Positions 42,873 through 52,284 of a DNA stretch of 64,000 nt are shown one piece after another (within the stretch, counting starts at the first letter, position 1; each line of letters starts with the position of its first letter). Below the pieces are notes generated by a model, which did no database searches, had not been told where the DNA came from, and worked only from the letters and a program-made list of their open reading frames with translations. A program made the position numbers and the translations under genes. The stretch is from Bradyrhizobium sp. CCGUVB1N3 (GTDB taxonomy: Bacteria; Pseudomonadota; Alphaproteobacteria; Rhizobiales; Xanthobacteraceae), in contig NZ_JANADR010000001.1 in assembly GCF_024199925.1 (NCBI RefSeq), positions 620,001 to 684,000 on the forward strand. Reading direction: 5' to 3'.

Positions 42873-43840
42873 AGACCACATTTTTCCGGACAAGCTTTGC
42901 CGTAACCGTGATGATTGCGGCCGTCGGGCTCGCGATCCCCGTTTCGGCGCAGCAGCCGGCGGCATCTCAGGCGGCCAATCCGGCGCCGGCAGCAGCGCCC
43001 GTGACTGCTACGCCCGCGGTCGCTGCTCCGGCTCCTGTGGCTGCCGTCCCAGCAGCGCCAGCCCCTGCGGCAGCTTCGCCCACGGTGGCTGCACCCGATG
43101 CGGCCTCGGCCGATGCCGGCCGAGCGCCGAAATCGACCGCGCCTTTGATGAAGGAGCTGTCGCCCTGGGTGATGTTCATGTCGGCGGACATCATCGTGAA
43201 GGCGGTGATGATCGGGCTCGCTTTCGCCTCGCTCGTCACCTGGACCATCTTCATCGCGAAATCGATCGAGCTGACGCTGGTGCAGGGCAGGGTGCGCGCG
43301 GCTCTGAAGAAGATCGCCGACGCACGCTCGCTGGCAGAGGCCCAGTTTGCGCTCGGTGCCAAGGAAGGCATCTTGCCGTCATTCCTTGCGGCTGCGCTGC
43401 GCGAGGCGCGGGCATCCGCAGGCATCTCCAGCGATGCCGGCATCAAGGAACGCGCCGCCTCGAGCTTTGCCGAGATCGCCCGCGCGGAGTCGCGGCGGAT
43501 CCGGATCGGCATGGGCGTGCTTGCGACCATCGGCGCGACGTCGCCCTTCGTCGGCCTGTTCGGCACCGTCTGGGGCATCATGAACAGCTTCATCGGCATC
43601 TCGAAATCGCAGACGACGAACCTTGCGGTCGTCGCGCCCGGCATCGCCGAAGCGCTGCTTGCGACCGCGATCGGCCTCGTCGCGGCGATCCCGGCCGTCA
43701 TCATCTACAATCATTTCGCGCGCATGACGAAGGGCTATCTCGAGCTCGTCAGCCGCGCCTCGGGTGCCGCGGCGCGGCTGCTTTCGCGCGACCTCGACCG
43801 CAGCCACGGCAGCGTTCATGCGCGCGCAGCGGCGGAGTAG
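42869..43840 (+). CDS. exbB: ExbB, TonB-system energiser subunit
   Basis: A 323-residue MotA/TolQ/ExbB proton-channel protein. A cleavable signal is followed by a Pro/Ala-rich periplasmic segment (about residues 30-85) longer than in E. coli ExbB. Membrane helices are [40 protein letters not shown] and [18 protein letters not shown]. It uses proton motive force with ExbD to drive TonB. The extended N-terminus is typical of several alphaproteobacterial homologues. ATGA-coupled to the hydroxylase gene; ExbD follows after 3 bases. Confidence 0.9.
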   Translation: MKTTFFRTSFAVTVMIAAVGLAIPVSAQQPAASQAANPAPAAAPVTATPAVAAPAPVAAVPAAPAPAAASPTVAAPDAASADAGRAPKSTAPLMKELSPWVMFMSADIIVKAVMIGLAFASLVTWTIFIAKSIELTLVQGRVRAALKKIADARSLAEAQFALGAKEGILPSFLAAALREARASAGISSDAGIKERAASSFAEIARAESRRIRIGMGVLATIGATSPFVGLFGTVWGIMNSFIGISKSQTTNLAVVAPGIAEALLATAIGLVAAIPAVIIYNHFARMTKGYLELVSRASGAAARLLSRDLDRSHGSVHARAAAE

Positions 43841-43843
43841 GCA

Positions 43844-44314
<471 letters not shown>

Positions 44315-44325
44315 AGGCTGCTCTT

Positions 44326-45144
44326 ATGTCCGGTCTCGAGATCGAACCAAAACCATCCCGGCGGCTGTGGGTTTTGGCCGCAGTAGCGGCGCTCGCGCTC
44401 CATCTGGGAGGCGCAGCGCTGGCGCTCGCGCATCTGCGGACGGATGGTGGCGACGACGGTCTGGGTGCGGCCGGTGCGGAATTCGCCGTCGAGATGGCTT
44501 CGCCCGATGCTCCCGAGTCCGAACTTCCGCCCGGACCTGACAGCGAGGCTATGCAGGAACAGCGGGCGATGCCCGAACAAAAGGCGGAGGTGAAGGAGAC
44601 GGAGCTTCCAAAGGATCAGCACCAGGACGTCGACGATGCCGACCGGGTCGTCACCGACAACAACGCGAAAAAGCCGGACGACGAGAGCCAGAAGGTAGCG
44701 GCCATCGAGACTCCGGCTACCGAGGCATCGCCGCAGTCGGTCGCCACGGCGCGACAGAAGCTCGACGAGGCCGCGCGCGAGGCCGAAAAGGCCATGGCGC
44801 CGGTGCTCGGGATCGGCAAGGACATCCTGAAGCTGACTGCCGACTGGAACCGCAAGATCAGCGCGCATTTCAAGCTGCACCAGGTCTATCCGGAGGGCAA
44901 GGAACCCAAGTCCCAGAAGGTCAAGGTGACCCTCGTCCTCAACCGCAAAGGCAACGTGCTTTCGGTCGACGTGGTGGAGTCCTCGGGAGAGGAGGCCTTC
45001 GATTCGGCCGCGGTCTCGATGATCCGTCGCTCGGATCCCGTGCCGCAACCGCCGGCCGGACTGACGGATGAAAAGTTCGAGCGCACGCTCGACGTGACCT
45101 TCCCGCCGCGCGAGACGAAGAAGAAGTCGGCTCAGCGCCAGTAA
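44326..45144 (+). CDS. tonB: TonB-like energy transducer
   Basis: A 272-residue protein with N-terminal membrane anchor (LWVLAAVAALALHLGGAALAL), an acidic/Pro/Lys-rich periplasmic linker (about residues 60-160) and a C-terminal TonB domain: VKVTLVLNRKGNVLSVDVVE ... SMIRRSDPVPQPPAGL. It would couple ExbB/ExbD to the receptor encoded at the start of this operon. The 3' end overlaps the convergent hypothetical gene by 13 bases. Confidence 0.88.
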   Translation: MSGLEIEPKPSRRLWVLAAVAALALHLGGAALALAHLRTDGGDDGLGAAGAEFAVEMASPDAPESELPPGPDSEAMQEQRAMPEQKAEVKETELPKDQHQDVDDADRVVTDNNAKKPDDESQKVAAIETPATEASPQSVATARQKLDEAAREAEKAMAPVLGIGKDILKLTADWNRKISAHFKLHQVYPEGKEPKSQKVKVTLVLNRKGNVLSVDVVESSGEEAFDSAAVSMIRRSDPVPQPPAGLTDEKFERTLDVTFPPRETKKKSAQRQ

Positions 45145-45617
45145 TAGCGGATCGCGACGTAGACCACGACCAGGCAGGCGAAGATCAGTGCCACCGGCAG
45201 CGGCCGCTTCTCGGTTCCGCCGAACGCCGCCACCCGGAACGTGCCGGCCTTCTTCGGCTTGGGCGCGGGGCGTCGGAAGGCGGTAACATTGTCCTTCACA
45301 GGCTCGCTGGCCCGGGGGCGAACGTCGGGCGGAGTTCCCCCGCCGCCCATTTCGGCGTAGTAGGCCTTGTAGACCGATGTGATGGTCGCCTCTGTGGCCT
45401 CGTCCTCGCTCGTCTGCTCCAAGAGCTTCTTGTAGCTTGCAAGGAACTCCTGGGCCTCCGAAGGCAGCGCGGACAACCCGTTGAGCTTGGCCATCATCTT
45501 CCAGGTGGCGAAATCGGCGCGGGCACGGGTGTCGGCTCGTCGCGCGATCAGCATGTCGGCAGCTTTGACCAAGTTGGCCTCGGGCCCTTCGGGTTCTCTG
45601 GGTTTGTCCTGGTTCAA
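45132..45617 (-). CDS. Hypothetical C-tail-anchored protein
   Basis: A 161-residue protein with a charged helical N-terminal half, a glycine/proline-rich linker and one C-terminal membrane helix (LPVALIFACLVVVYVAIRYY), so it is tail-anchored with its bulk in the cytosol. The start is a TTG directly after the stop of the M50 protease gene (TAG TTG), without clear Shine-Dalgarno, suggesting translation by termination-reinitiation. No family is recognised. Confidence 0.6.
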   Translation of the reverse strand: MNQDKPREPEGPEANLVKAADMLIARRADTRARADFATWKMMAKLNGLSALPSEAQEFLASYKKLLEQTSEDEATEATITSVYKAYYAEMGGGGTPPDVRPRASEPVKDNVTAFRRPAPKPKKAGTFRVAAFGGTEKRPLPVALIFACLVVVYVAIRYYWR

Positions 45618-46298
45618 CTACGCATTGCCGGTCAGGAAGAGAACGGCCTTAATCACATATCCGGTCAACGTTCGCAGTATTGCCGAGATAACATCAAGAT
45701 TTAGACCGAACTGCGAACCCGCAAGGGGGAGCAGGATCAGGATGGCAATCAGGATCAGCATCCCGAACGGCTCGAGCCGGGCCAGCGGCAGGGCGAGCGG
45801 CCGCGGCAGGAGCCCGACCGCGACCCGCCCGCCATCGAGCGGCGGTATCGGCATCATGTTGAACACCGCCAGCACCACGTTGATCAACAGCGAATTCTTC
45901 AGGTTGTCGAAGATCCATTGTCCCGAATTTGCCGGTGCGAGGGGGAGGGCGTGGAATGCGAGGGCCGCCAGCAGCGCCAGCAGGATGTTGGTCACGGGGC
46001 CGGCCAGCGCCACCCAGACCATGTCGAGCTTCGGGTTGTTGAGCTTGCGGAAATTGACCGGCACCGGCTTGGCATAGCCGAACAGGAAGGGCGAATGCGC
46101 AAACAGCAGCATCGCCGGCAGGATCAGGGTGCCGAACGGATCGATATGCCGGAGCGGGTTGAAGCTGACGCGGCCGAGCTGCCAGGCGGTATCGTCGCCG
46201 AGACGGTGCGCCACGAAGCCATGCGCGGCCTCGTGGAAGGTGATGGCGATCACCAGCGGCAGCACCCAGACGGAGAGGTCGTAGAGGGAGACGTTCAA
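45618..46298 (-). CDS. Site-2 protease-like membrane metallopeptidase (M50)
   Basis: A 226-residue multi-span intramembrane protease-like protein. VIAITFHEAAHGFVAHRLGD carries the HExxH-type zinc motif in helix 1, and MMPIPPLDGGRVAV has the distal Asp of the active site. It is the short, rhomboid-independent S2P group often found without PDZ domain. The start is a TTG at 46298 because no in-frame ATG precedes the first helix; a GTG further in would remove part of it. Physiological substrate unknown. It is coupled to the following hypothetical gene. Confidence 0.82.
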   Translation of the reverse strand: MNVSLYDLSVWVLPLVIAITFHEAAHGFVAHRLGDDTAWQLGRVSFNPLRHIDPFGTLILPAMLLFAHSPFLFGYAKPVPVNFRKLNNPKLDMVWVALAGPVTNILLALLAALAFHALPLAPANSGQWIFDNLKNSLLINVVLAVFNMMPIPPLDGGRVAVGLLPRPLALPLARLEPFGMLILIAILILLPLAGSQFGLNLDVISAILRTLTGYVIKAVLFLTGNA

Positions 46299-46364
46299 GC
46301 GGAGGTGTTCCAGTTCGTAACCTGAAGGGTCCGAACTATCACGATTCAGCGCCGTGGCGAACCG

Positions 46365-47279
46365 TTAGCTCTGCTCCCGCAACGCGGGCTGGACGTCGCA
46401 CGCCTTGGCGCGGGGCTGCATCGTAGCGATCCAGATGCCGGCGAACACGGTGACGATCCCGGCCACAACGTGCCAGCGCACGGGCTCGCCGAGCAAGGCG
46501 CTGCCGACGAGCGAGGCCGCGATCGGATTGACGGTAACCGAGATCGCGACGCGCGTTGGCGTGGTGCGCTCCAGCGCGAAGGCCCAGAGCCAGAAGGTCA
46601 GCGCGCTGCCGATGGCACCGAGATAGATCGCGCTGAACCATTGCGGCGCGCCGAAGTGCGCAACCGGTGCAAAGCTGCCGCAGGTGAGCGCTGCCACGAT
46701 CAGGACGGCCGCGCCGGCCGCCATCGCGAGTGTCGTGAAGGGGACGGCGCCGGAGCGGCAGATCAGGGGTCTCGACCAGATGCTGTAGAGCGCCATGCAG
46801 AGCGCGGCGGCGACCATCAGGAGGTCGCCGCGCCATGCGCCCGGCGGCGCCGCGGCAAGACCTGCCATGAGGGCCATGGACACGCCTGATATCGTGACCA
46901 GGACGCCGATGGTTTTGCGCGCCGTCAGCGGCTCGCTTCCGAGCGCTGCGCCGACCAGCATAGTCAGCAAAGGCAGCGTCGAGAGCGCGAGCGCCCCGCG
47001 CGCGGCCGTCGTGAAGATCAGCGACGCGTTGAACAGGATGGGAAACGCCGCAAAGAACAGGAGGCCAAGGCCCAGGGCCGCCGGCCAGTCCCGCCGTGGC
47101 GGCCACTGCATCGCCTGGGTGAGGGCGATGGGCAGCAACAGCAGAAAGCCGATGCCGAACCGGAACGAGCCGATCGCGAGCGGGTCGATAGCGCTAACCA
47201 GAAACCGCGTCGCGCCAATCGACGTGCCTCCGATTGCGCTCGACAACACCGCAGCCAGGACGCCCCAGACCTCAGCCAT
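46365..47279 (-). CDS. EamA/DMT-family transporter
   Basis: A 304-residue ten-helix drug/metabolite exporter with two EamA halves: AAVLSSAIGGTSIGATRFLV begins the first, and GDLLMVAAALCMALYSIWSR opens the second, ending ASLVGSALLGEPVRWHVVAG, the usual motif. The ATG at 47279 (MAEVWGVL) follows AAGG; ATGs 9 and 33 bases earlier are weaker. It is divergent from a LysR gene across 95 bases, a pairing common for exporters of amino acids or metabolites. The cargo is not readable. Confidence 0.83.
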   Translation of the reverse strand: MAEVWGVLAAVLSSAIGGTSIGATRFLVSAIDPLAIGSFRFGIGFLLLLPIALTQAMQWPPRRDWPAALGLGLLFFAAFPILFNASLIFTTAARGALALSTLPLLTMLVGAALGSEPLTARKTIGVLVTISGVSMALMAGLAAAPPGAWRGDLLMVAAALCMALYSIWSRPLICRSGAVPFTTLAMAAGAAVLIVAALTCGSFAPVAHFGAPQWFSAIYLGAIGSALTFWLWAFALERTTPTRVAISVTVNPIAASLVGSALLGEPVRWHVVAGIVTVFAGIWIATMQPRAKACDVQPALREQS

Positions 47280-47374
47280 GCCTTGCATCTCCCACGACCC
47301 GCTTGCGCCCACGCTAAGGCCTGGGCGATAATCAAGGAATGGAATTTATGTGATAGAAGAAATCGCATTTTGTG

Positions 47375-48223
47375 ATGGACCCCGATCTGCTCCAGGCCTT
47401 CGTCGCGGTGGCGGACCACCGGTCCTTCACCCGCGCCGCCATTGCACTGAACCGCACACAATCCGCTGTGAGCATGCAGGTGAAGCGGCTGGAGGAGCAG
47501 CTTCAGGCCGAGCTGTTTCACCGTACCAAGGCCAACGTCGAATTGAGTCCCGCAGGCGAAGGACTGCTCGGCTACGCGCGCCGCATCCTCAACCTGAACG
47601 AAGAGGCCGTGGGTCGGGTTCGCACGCACCGGCTGGAGGGCCGCGTCCGCCTCGGCGTGATGGACGACTACGGGACGCTGATCGTGCCGCCGCTGCTCGC
47701 GGGCTTTGCTGCGCAGTATCCGCTGATCCACATCGAGATGGAGACGGGATTGACGTCCTCGATGACCGATCGGCTCGGAGAGGCCTACGACCTCGTCATC
47801 GCCATGCATCCGGAAGGGCGCGGCGAGGGCGAGCTGTTGCGGCGCGAGCAGGCGGTATGGGCTGCGAGCGCCGATCATCGTGTGGAGGAGTTCGACCCGC
47901 TGCCCGTCGCGCTTTATCCGCAGGGGTGTCTGTTCCGGAGCTGGGCGATGCAGGCACTGGATGCTGCGAACCGCCGCTGGCGGCTCGCCTTCGTCAGCCA
48001 CAGCCTCGGCGCCGTGGAAGCGATCGCCGCGCAGGGCCTTGCGGTGACTGTGGTGAAGGCCGGGACGTTTCCCGCAAAGCTTCGCCGCTTGTCCGAGCGC
48101 GACGGCTTGCCGACGCTGCCGCGGGCGGACATACGGCTGCACCGCGCGCAAAACCTGTCGCGTGGCGCATCACTGCTTGCCGATCATCTGGCGGCGGGTG
48201 TTGGTGCGAGGCGACGTGCCTAG
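47375..48223 (+). CDS. LysR family regulator, divergent from the EamA exporter
   Basis: A 282-residue regulator. DLLQAFVAVADHRSFTRAAI and TQSAVSMQVKRLEEQLQAEL are the winged HTH, followed by a ligand-binding domain (GRVRLGVMDDYGTLIVPPLL, FVSHSLGAVEAIAAQGLAVT). The ATG at 47375 is used; a GTG codon immediately before is in frame. It likely controls the adjacent exporter. The A/T-rich gap contains ATTTATGTGATAGAAGAAAT, which could hold LysR half-sites. Its stop directly abuts the convergent GFA gene. Confidence 0.85.
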   Translation: MDPDLLQAFVAVADHRSFTRAAIALNRTQSAVSMQVKRLEEQLQAELFHRTKANVELSPAGEGLLGYARRILNLNEEAVGRVRTHRLEGRVRLGVMDDYGTLIVPPLLAGFAAQYPLIHIEMETGLTSSMTDRLGEAYDLVIAMHPEGRGEGELLRREQAVWAASADHRVEEFDPLPVALYPQGCLFRSWAMQALDAANRRWRLAFVSHSLGAVEAIAAQGLAVTVVKAGTFPAKLRRLSERDGLPTLPRADIRLHRAQNLSRGASLLADHLAAGVGARRRA

Positions 48224-48616
48224 CTAGGACGGGATTGTCGCCGGATATTGCGGCAGGCCGTCGTCGAGCTTCAGCCACGTCATCTTTTCCGAGACCCAGA
48301 TATGCTCGGTCGGCGCGAAGCCGTTGCGGTCGTCGAACGTCGCGAGCGCGACGCCGACGGCGGTGCCGTTGCGCCGCCAGGCGAAGAGACGCGTGCCGCA
48401 GCGCTTGCAAAAGACGCGATCGATGTTTTCCGATGACGGGTAGCGGCCGGTGTCGCCCTCGACCGTCAGCGCCTCCGGGACAAACTGCGCGCGGGCGAAG
48501 AAGGGCGAGCCCATCGCCTTTTGGCAGATGCGGCAATGGCAGACCCGGACGTTGAGCGGCTCGCCCTCCGCCTTGAACCGCACTGCGCCACACAGGCAGC
48601 CGCCCTCCCGGATCAT
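48224..48616 (-). CDS. GFA family zinc protein (CENP-V fold)
   Basis: A 130-residue protein of the glutathione-dependent formaldehyde-activating enzyme fold. Zinc-binding cysteines appear as GGCLCGAVRF, VCHCRICQKAMGSPFF and FCKRCGTRLFAW, the full set. The ATG at 48616 follows the SDR gene by 7 bases; a longer TTG-started frame runs into that gene. Family members rarely have known functions. Its place at the end of the SDR/dehydratase operon may be accidental. Confidence 0.84.
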   Translation of the reverse strand: MIREGGCLCGAVRFKAEGEPLNVRVCHCRICQKAMGSPFFARAQFVPEALTVEGDTGRYPSSENIDRVFCKRCGTRLFAWRRNGTAVGVALATFDDRNGFAPTEHIWVSEKMTWLKLDDGLPQYPATIPS

Positions 48617-48623
48617 GACACCC

Positions 48624-49370
48624 TCAATAGGTCGCCCGCCCGCCGGAGATATCGAACACCGCGCCGGTCGAAAACCCGCAGTCTTCGGAGGCAAGCCAGG
48701 CGACCATCGCGGCGAGCTCCTCCACCAGCACGAAGCGGCCTTTCGGGATCTTCGACAGCATGAAATCGATGTGCTGCTGCGTGAGCTGGTCGAATATCGC
48801 GGTCTTCGCGGCCGCCGGCGTCACGGCGTTCACCAGGATGTCGTGCGCGGCAAGCTCCTTGCCGAGCGACTTCGTCAGCGCGATCAGGCCGGCCTTGGAT
48901 GCCGAGTAGTGCGCCGCGTTCGGATTGCCCTCCTTGCCGGCGATCGAGGCGATGTTCACGATCCGCCCGTATTTCTGCTTGAGCATCGTGGGCACGATCG
49001 CCTTGCAGCAGATGAAGGGGCCGTCGAGGTTGATGCGCAGCACCTTGCGCCATTCCTCGAGATCGGTCTCCCAGACCGTCTTGTTGATGCCGGCGATGCC
49101 GGCATTGTTGACGAGGATGTCGATCCTGCCGAAGGCGGCGAGGGTCGCATCGCGGGCTTGGTCGACTGCGGCCGTGTCGGCGACATCGACCTTGAAGACG
49201 CGAGCGTCGCCGCCGATCTCCTTGGCCGTCTTCTCGGCGAGGGCCGCGTCGAAATCCCAGATCGCGACCTTGGCGCCGGAGGCGACGAAGCGTTCGGCGA
49301 TGGCGCGGCCAAAGCCCTGCGCGCCGCCGGTGACGATGGCGCAGCGGCCGTTGAGGTCGATCTTGTTCAT
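48624..49370 (-). CDS. SDR oxidoreductase (FabG-like)
   Basis: A 248-residue short-chain dehydrogenase. AIVTGGAQGFGRAIAERFVA is the nucleotide motif, ILVNNAGIAG follows, and the catalytic Ser and YxxxK are in IVNIASIAGKEGNPNAAHYS and ASKAG. The ATG at 49370 follows GGAG. It shares an operon with another SDR and a dehydratase, suggesting oxidation of a sugar or sugar acid, e.g. C1 of an aldose or a 3-keto-step. A palindromic repeat lies in the 71-base gap upstream. Confidence 0.84.
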   Translation of the reverse strand: MNKIDLNGRCAIVTGGAQGFGRAIAERFVASGAKVAIWDFDAALAEKTAKEIGGDARVFKVDVADTAAVDQARDATLAAFGRIDILVNNAGIAGINKTVWETDLEEWRKVLRINLDGPFICCKAIVPTMLKQKYGRIVNIASIAGKEGNPNAAHYSASKAGLIALTKSLGKELAAHDILVNAVTPAAAKTAIFDQLTQQHIDFMLSKIPKGRFVLVEELAAMVAWLASEDCGFSTGAVFDISGGRATY

Positions 49371-49391
49371 GCAGGAACTCCTTCCTCTCAC

Positions 49392-49436
49392 CCTCATGGT
49401 GAGGAGCGCGCCCTTGGCGCGCACCCCGGGATGAGG
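49392..49436. repeat. Palindromic intergenic repeat (CCTCATGG...ATGAGG)
   Basis: A 45-base element with outer arms CCTCAT and ATGAGG and an inner GGAGCGCGCC/GGCGCGC pairing sits between the two SDR genes. This layout matches a palindromic element frequent between genes in Bradyrhizobium-type genomes, recognised from memory rather than by a search. Confidence 0.6.
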
Positions 49437-49441
49437 ATTGA

Positions 49442-50173
49442 TCAGAGCATGAAGCCGCCGTCGACGACGAGGTCAACGCCGGTGGTGAACGCGCTTTCGT
49501 CACTGCCGAGATAGACCGCCATGGCCGCGATTTCCTCTGCGGTGCCGAGCCGGCCCATCTTCTGGCGGGCGATGAACATCTCCTTGCCCTGCGGGCCGAC
49601 GGCGGCGGCGCGGTCGAGCATCGAGGGTGTCTCGACGGTGCCCGGGCAGATGCTGTTGCAGCGGATTCCCTGCGTGATGAAGTCGAGCGCAACCGCGCGC
49701 GTGAGCAGCGAAACCGCAGCCTTCGACGCGCTGTAGACGTAACGGTTGGCTGGCGGCCTCAGCGCCGCGCAAGACGAGATGTTGACGATGCTGCCGCCTC
49801 CGCCCGCGATCATTGCCGGCAGAAACGCCTTGATGGTCCGGTGCATGGACTTGACGTTGAGGTCGAACGAGAAGTCCCAGTCCTCTTCCGAACAGTCCAA
49901 AATGGTCCCGTTGTGCACGAAACCCGCGGCATTGAGCAGGATGTCGATCTTGCCGATGCGCTTGGCGAAGGCGTTGACGTCGGCGGTGTTGCGAACGTCG
50001 AGCTTTGCCGTCTCGGCGATGCCGTCCTTGCTTAAGCTCGAGATGCCGCCTTCATTGATGTCGGTGGCGATGACGGTCGCGCCTTCACGCGCGAATGCGA
50101 TGGCGCATGCGCGGCCGATGCCTGCCGCAGCAGCCGTGACGACGGCGCGCTTTCCCTTGAGGCGGTCTGCCAT
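49442..50173 (-). CDS. SDR dehydrogenase, DHRS6/2-keto-3-deoxy-L-fuconate dehydrogenase type
   Basis: A 243-residue SDR. The cofactor motif is the variant VVTAAAAGIGRACAIAF, followed by TVIATDINEGGI, which specifies NAD, and catalytic SSCAALRPPANRYVYSASKA. The C-terminal RQKMGRLGTAEEIAAMAVYL and DLVVDGGFML match the DHRS6 (BDH2) group. In bacteria this group includes 2-keto-3-deoxy-L-fuconate dehydrogenase of L-fucose breakdown. The dehydratase encoded upstream would make a 2-keto-3-deoxy acid, so this enzyme may be the next step of a non-phosphorylated route. The precise sugar is not established. Confidence 0.8.
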   Translation of the reverse strand: MADRLKGKRAVVTAAAAGIGRACAIAFAREGATVIATDINEGGISSLSKDGIAETAKLDVRNTADVNAFAKRIGKIDILLNAAGFVHNGTILDCSEEDWDFSFDLNVKSMHRTIKAFLPAMIAGGGGSIVNISSCAALRPPANRYVYSASKAAVSLLTRAVALDFITQGIRCNSICPGTVETPSMLDRAAAVGPQGKEMFIARQKMGRLGTAEEIAAMAVYLGSDESAFTTGVDLVVDGGFML

Positions 50174-50210
50174 TTTCTTGTTCTCCTCACCTAAGATTTG
50201 TCCGTTCGCT

Positions 50211-50297
50211 CGTCATTGCGAGCGAAGCGAAGCAATCCAGAATCTCGCCGCGGAGACAGTCTGGATTGGCTTCGTCGCTTCGCTCCTCGCAATGACG
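50211..50297. repeat. 87-base palindromic intergenic repeat (CGTCATTGCGAG...)
   Basis: The element starts CGTCATTGCGAGCGAAGCGA and ends with the near complement TCGCTTCGCTCCTCGCAATG followed by ACG; internal CAATCCAGA and TCTGGATTG also pair. It fills the gap between the SDR and dehydratase genes. The same sequence type is scattered through Bradyrhizobium-like genomes, from memory. It may affect message folding between the two genes. Confidence 0.8.
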
Positions 50298-50302
50298 AGT
50301 TG

Positions 50303-52132
50303 TTAGTGGTTGTCCCGCGCCACGCCGAACGTGCCGGCGACGTTCTGGTAGCGTGTGGCGAGCTCCATGCAGGCGCCGGTCGATTGCTGGCCGACGGTGT
50401 TGCGATAGATCTCCTGCCAGGGCGTCTGGTTCGGCGGATGCTTGAAGCCGCCATTGGCCTTGAGCTCGGCGTGGCGCTTCTTCACTTCCTCATCCGAAAT
50501 CAGGATGTTGGCGCTGCCCTTGTTGAGGTCGATGCGCACCTTGTCGCCGGTCCTGAGGATCGCAAGGCCGCCGTCGGCGGCCGCCTCGGGCGAAGCGTTG
50601 AGGATCGAGGGCGATCCCGACGTGCCGGACTGCCGGCCGTCGCCGATGCAGGGCAGGGAGTGGATGCCGCGTTTGATCAGCGCCGCCGGCGGCTGCATGT
50701 TCACGACTTCCGCGCCGCCGGGATAGCCGATCGGTCCGGTGCCACGGATGAACAACACGCAGCGCTCGTCGATGTCGAGCGAGGCATCGTCGATCCGCTC
50801 GTGATAATCTTCCGGTCCCTCGAACACGACCGCGCGTCCCTCGAACGCGTTCAGGTCCTTCGGGTTGCTGAGGTAGCGGTCGCGGAATTCCTTGGAGATC
50901 ACGCTGGTCTTCATGATCGCGGAATCGAAAAGATTGCCGCGCAGCACCAGGAAGCCGGCATCCTTCACCATCGGCTTGTCGTAAGCCCAGATCACATCCT
51001 GATCGGGCTTGGGCGCGTTCGCGCAGTTCTCGCCGATGCCACGGCCGTTGACGGTGAGCGCGTCCTCGTGGATGCGCTTGTGCTTCATGAGTTCGCGTAT
51101 CACGGTGGGCACGCCGCCGGAGCGATGGAATTCCTCGCCGAGATAGAAGCCGGCCGGCTGGACGTTCACCAGCAACGGCACGTCATGACCGTACTTCTGC
51201 CAGTCGTCGATCGAAAGCTCGACGCCGATGTGGCGCGCGAGCGCGTTGATGTGGATCGGCGCATTGGTCGAGCCGCCGATCGCCGAATTCACCACGATGC
51301 AGTTCTCGAACGCCTTGCGGGTCAGGAAGTCTGAGGGTTTCAGATCCTCCCAGACCATCTCGACGATGCGCTTGCCCGTCTCGTAAGCGATCTGGCCGCG
51401 TTCGCGATAGGGCGCCGGGATCGCTGCGCAGCCCGGCAGCGAAAAGCCGAGCGCCTCGGCCAGTGAGTTCATGGTCGAGGCCGTGCCCATGGTGTTGCAA
51501 TGGCCGACCGAGGGCGCGGACGAGGCCACGATCTCCATGAACTCTTCGTAGTCGATCTCGCCCGCGGCGAGCCGCTCACGCGACTTCCAGACGATGGTGC
51601 CCGAGCCGGTGCGTTCGCCGTCATGCCAGCCGTTCAGCATCGGGCCGCCCGACAGCACGATCGCCGGCAGGTTGACGGTCGCCGCCGCCATCATACAGGC
51701 AGGCGTCGTCTTGTCGCAGCCGGTGGTCAGAACCACGCCGTCGAGGGGGTAGCCGAACAGCACCTCGACGAGACCGAGATAGGCGAGGTTGCGGTCGAGC
51801 GCCGCGGTCGGCCGCTTGCCGGTTTCCTGGATCGGATGGGTCGGAAACTCCAGTGCGATGCCGCCAGCCATGCGGATGCCTTCGCGGACGCGGTGCGCGA
51901 GCTCGATGTGGTGGCGGTTGCAGGGGGAAAGGTCGTTGCCGGTCTGGGCGATGCCGATGATCGGCTTGCCGGACTGGAGTTCCTCGCGGGTGAGGCCGAA
52001 GTTCAGATAGCGCTCCATATAGAGCGCGGTCATGCCGGGGTTATGCGGGTTGTCGAACCATTCCTGGGAGCGAAGGCGCCGGCGGCTGCCATTGGTTGAG
52101 GGCGCATGCCCGTTGGTTGGCTTTTTTGTCAT
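50303..52132 (-). CDS. IlvD/Edd-family sugar-acid dehydratase (arabonate/xylonate type)
   Basis: A 609-residue iron-sulfur dehydratase that would convert an aldonate to a 2-keto-3-deoxy acid. [20 protein letters not shown] and [20 protein letters not shown] contain two of the cluster cysteines and flank the Mg site, and [20 protein letters not shown] is in the C-terminal domain. Length and the N-terminal [20 protein letters not shown] fit the arabonate/xylonate dehydratase branch rather than dihydroxyacid dehydratase of valine synthesis. It is the first gene of the leftward sugar operon, 139 bases from a LacI-type operator. Confidence 0.86.
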   Translation of the reverse strand: MTKKPTNGHAPSTNGSRRRLRSQEWFDNPHNPGMTALYMERYLNFGLTREELQSGKPIIGIAQTGNDLSPCNRHHIELAHRVREGIRMAGGIALEFPTHPIQETGKRPTAALDRNLAYLGLVEVLFGYPLDGVVLTTGCDKTTPACMMAAATVNLPAIVLSGGPMLNGWHDGERTGSGTIVWKSRERLAAGEIDYEEFMEIVASSAPSVGHCNTMGTASTMNSLAEALGFSLPGCAAIPAPYRERGQIAYETGKRIVEMVWEDLKPSDFLTRKAFENCIVVNSAIGGSTNAPIHINALARHIGVELSIDDWQKYGHDVPLLVNVQPAGFYLGEEFHRSGGVPTVIRELMKHKRIHEDALTVNGRGIGENCANAPKPDQDVIWAYDKPMVKDAGFLVLRGNLFDSAIMKTSVISKEFRDRYLSNPKDLNAFEGRAVVFEGPEDYHERIDDASLDIDERCVLFIRGTGPIGYPGGAEVVNMQPPAALIKRGIHSLPCIGDGRQSGTSGSPSILNASPEAAADGGLAILRTGDKVRIDLNKGSANILISDEEVKKRHAELKANGGFKHPPNQTPWQEIYRNTVGQQSTGACMELATRYQNVAGTFGVARDNH

Positions 52133-52270
52133 TGGTATCTCCTAGAATGCGAACGCACAGGCGTCGGTCTGTCGTGTCGGCTTGTGCGATGCCCAACAGC
52201 GCAAGCCTGCATTCCGCAGCTCGCCTGATGGCGGTCGTTCCTCACAAGTGCGATACTAGTCATGGGTGGT

Positions 52271-52284
52271 TGGTAACGCTATCA
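52271..52284. promoter_or_regulatory. LacI-type operator upstream of the dehydratase operon
   Basis: TGGTAACGCTATCA matches TGxxAxCGCTAxCA, the same pattern as the element at 53401-53414. Its last three bases are the stop codon of the LacI gene. It lies 139 bases before the dehydratase start on the minus strand. Confidence 0.55.
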
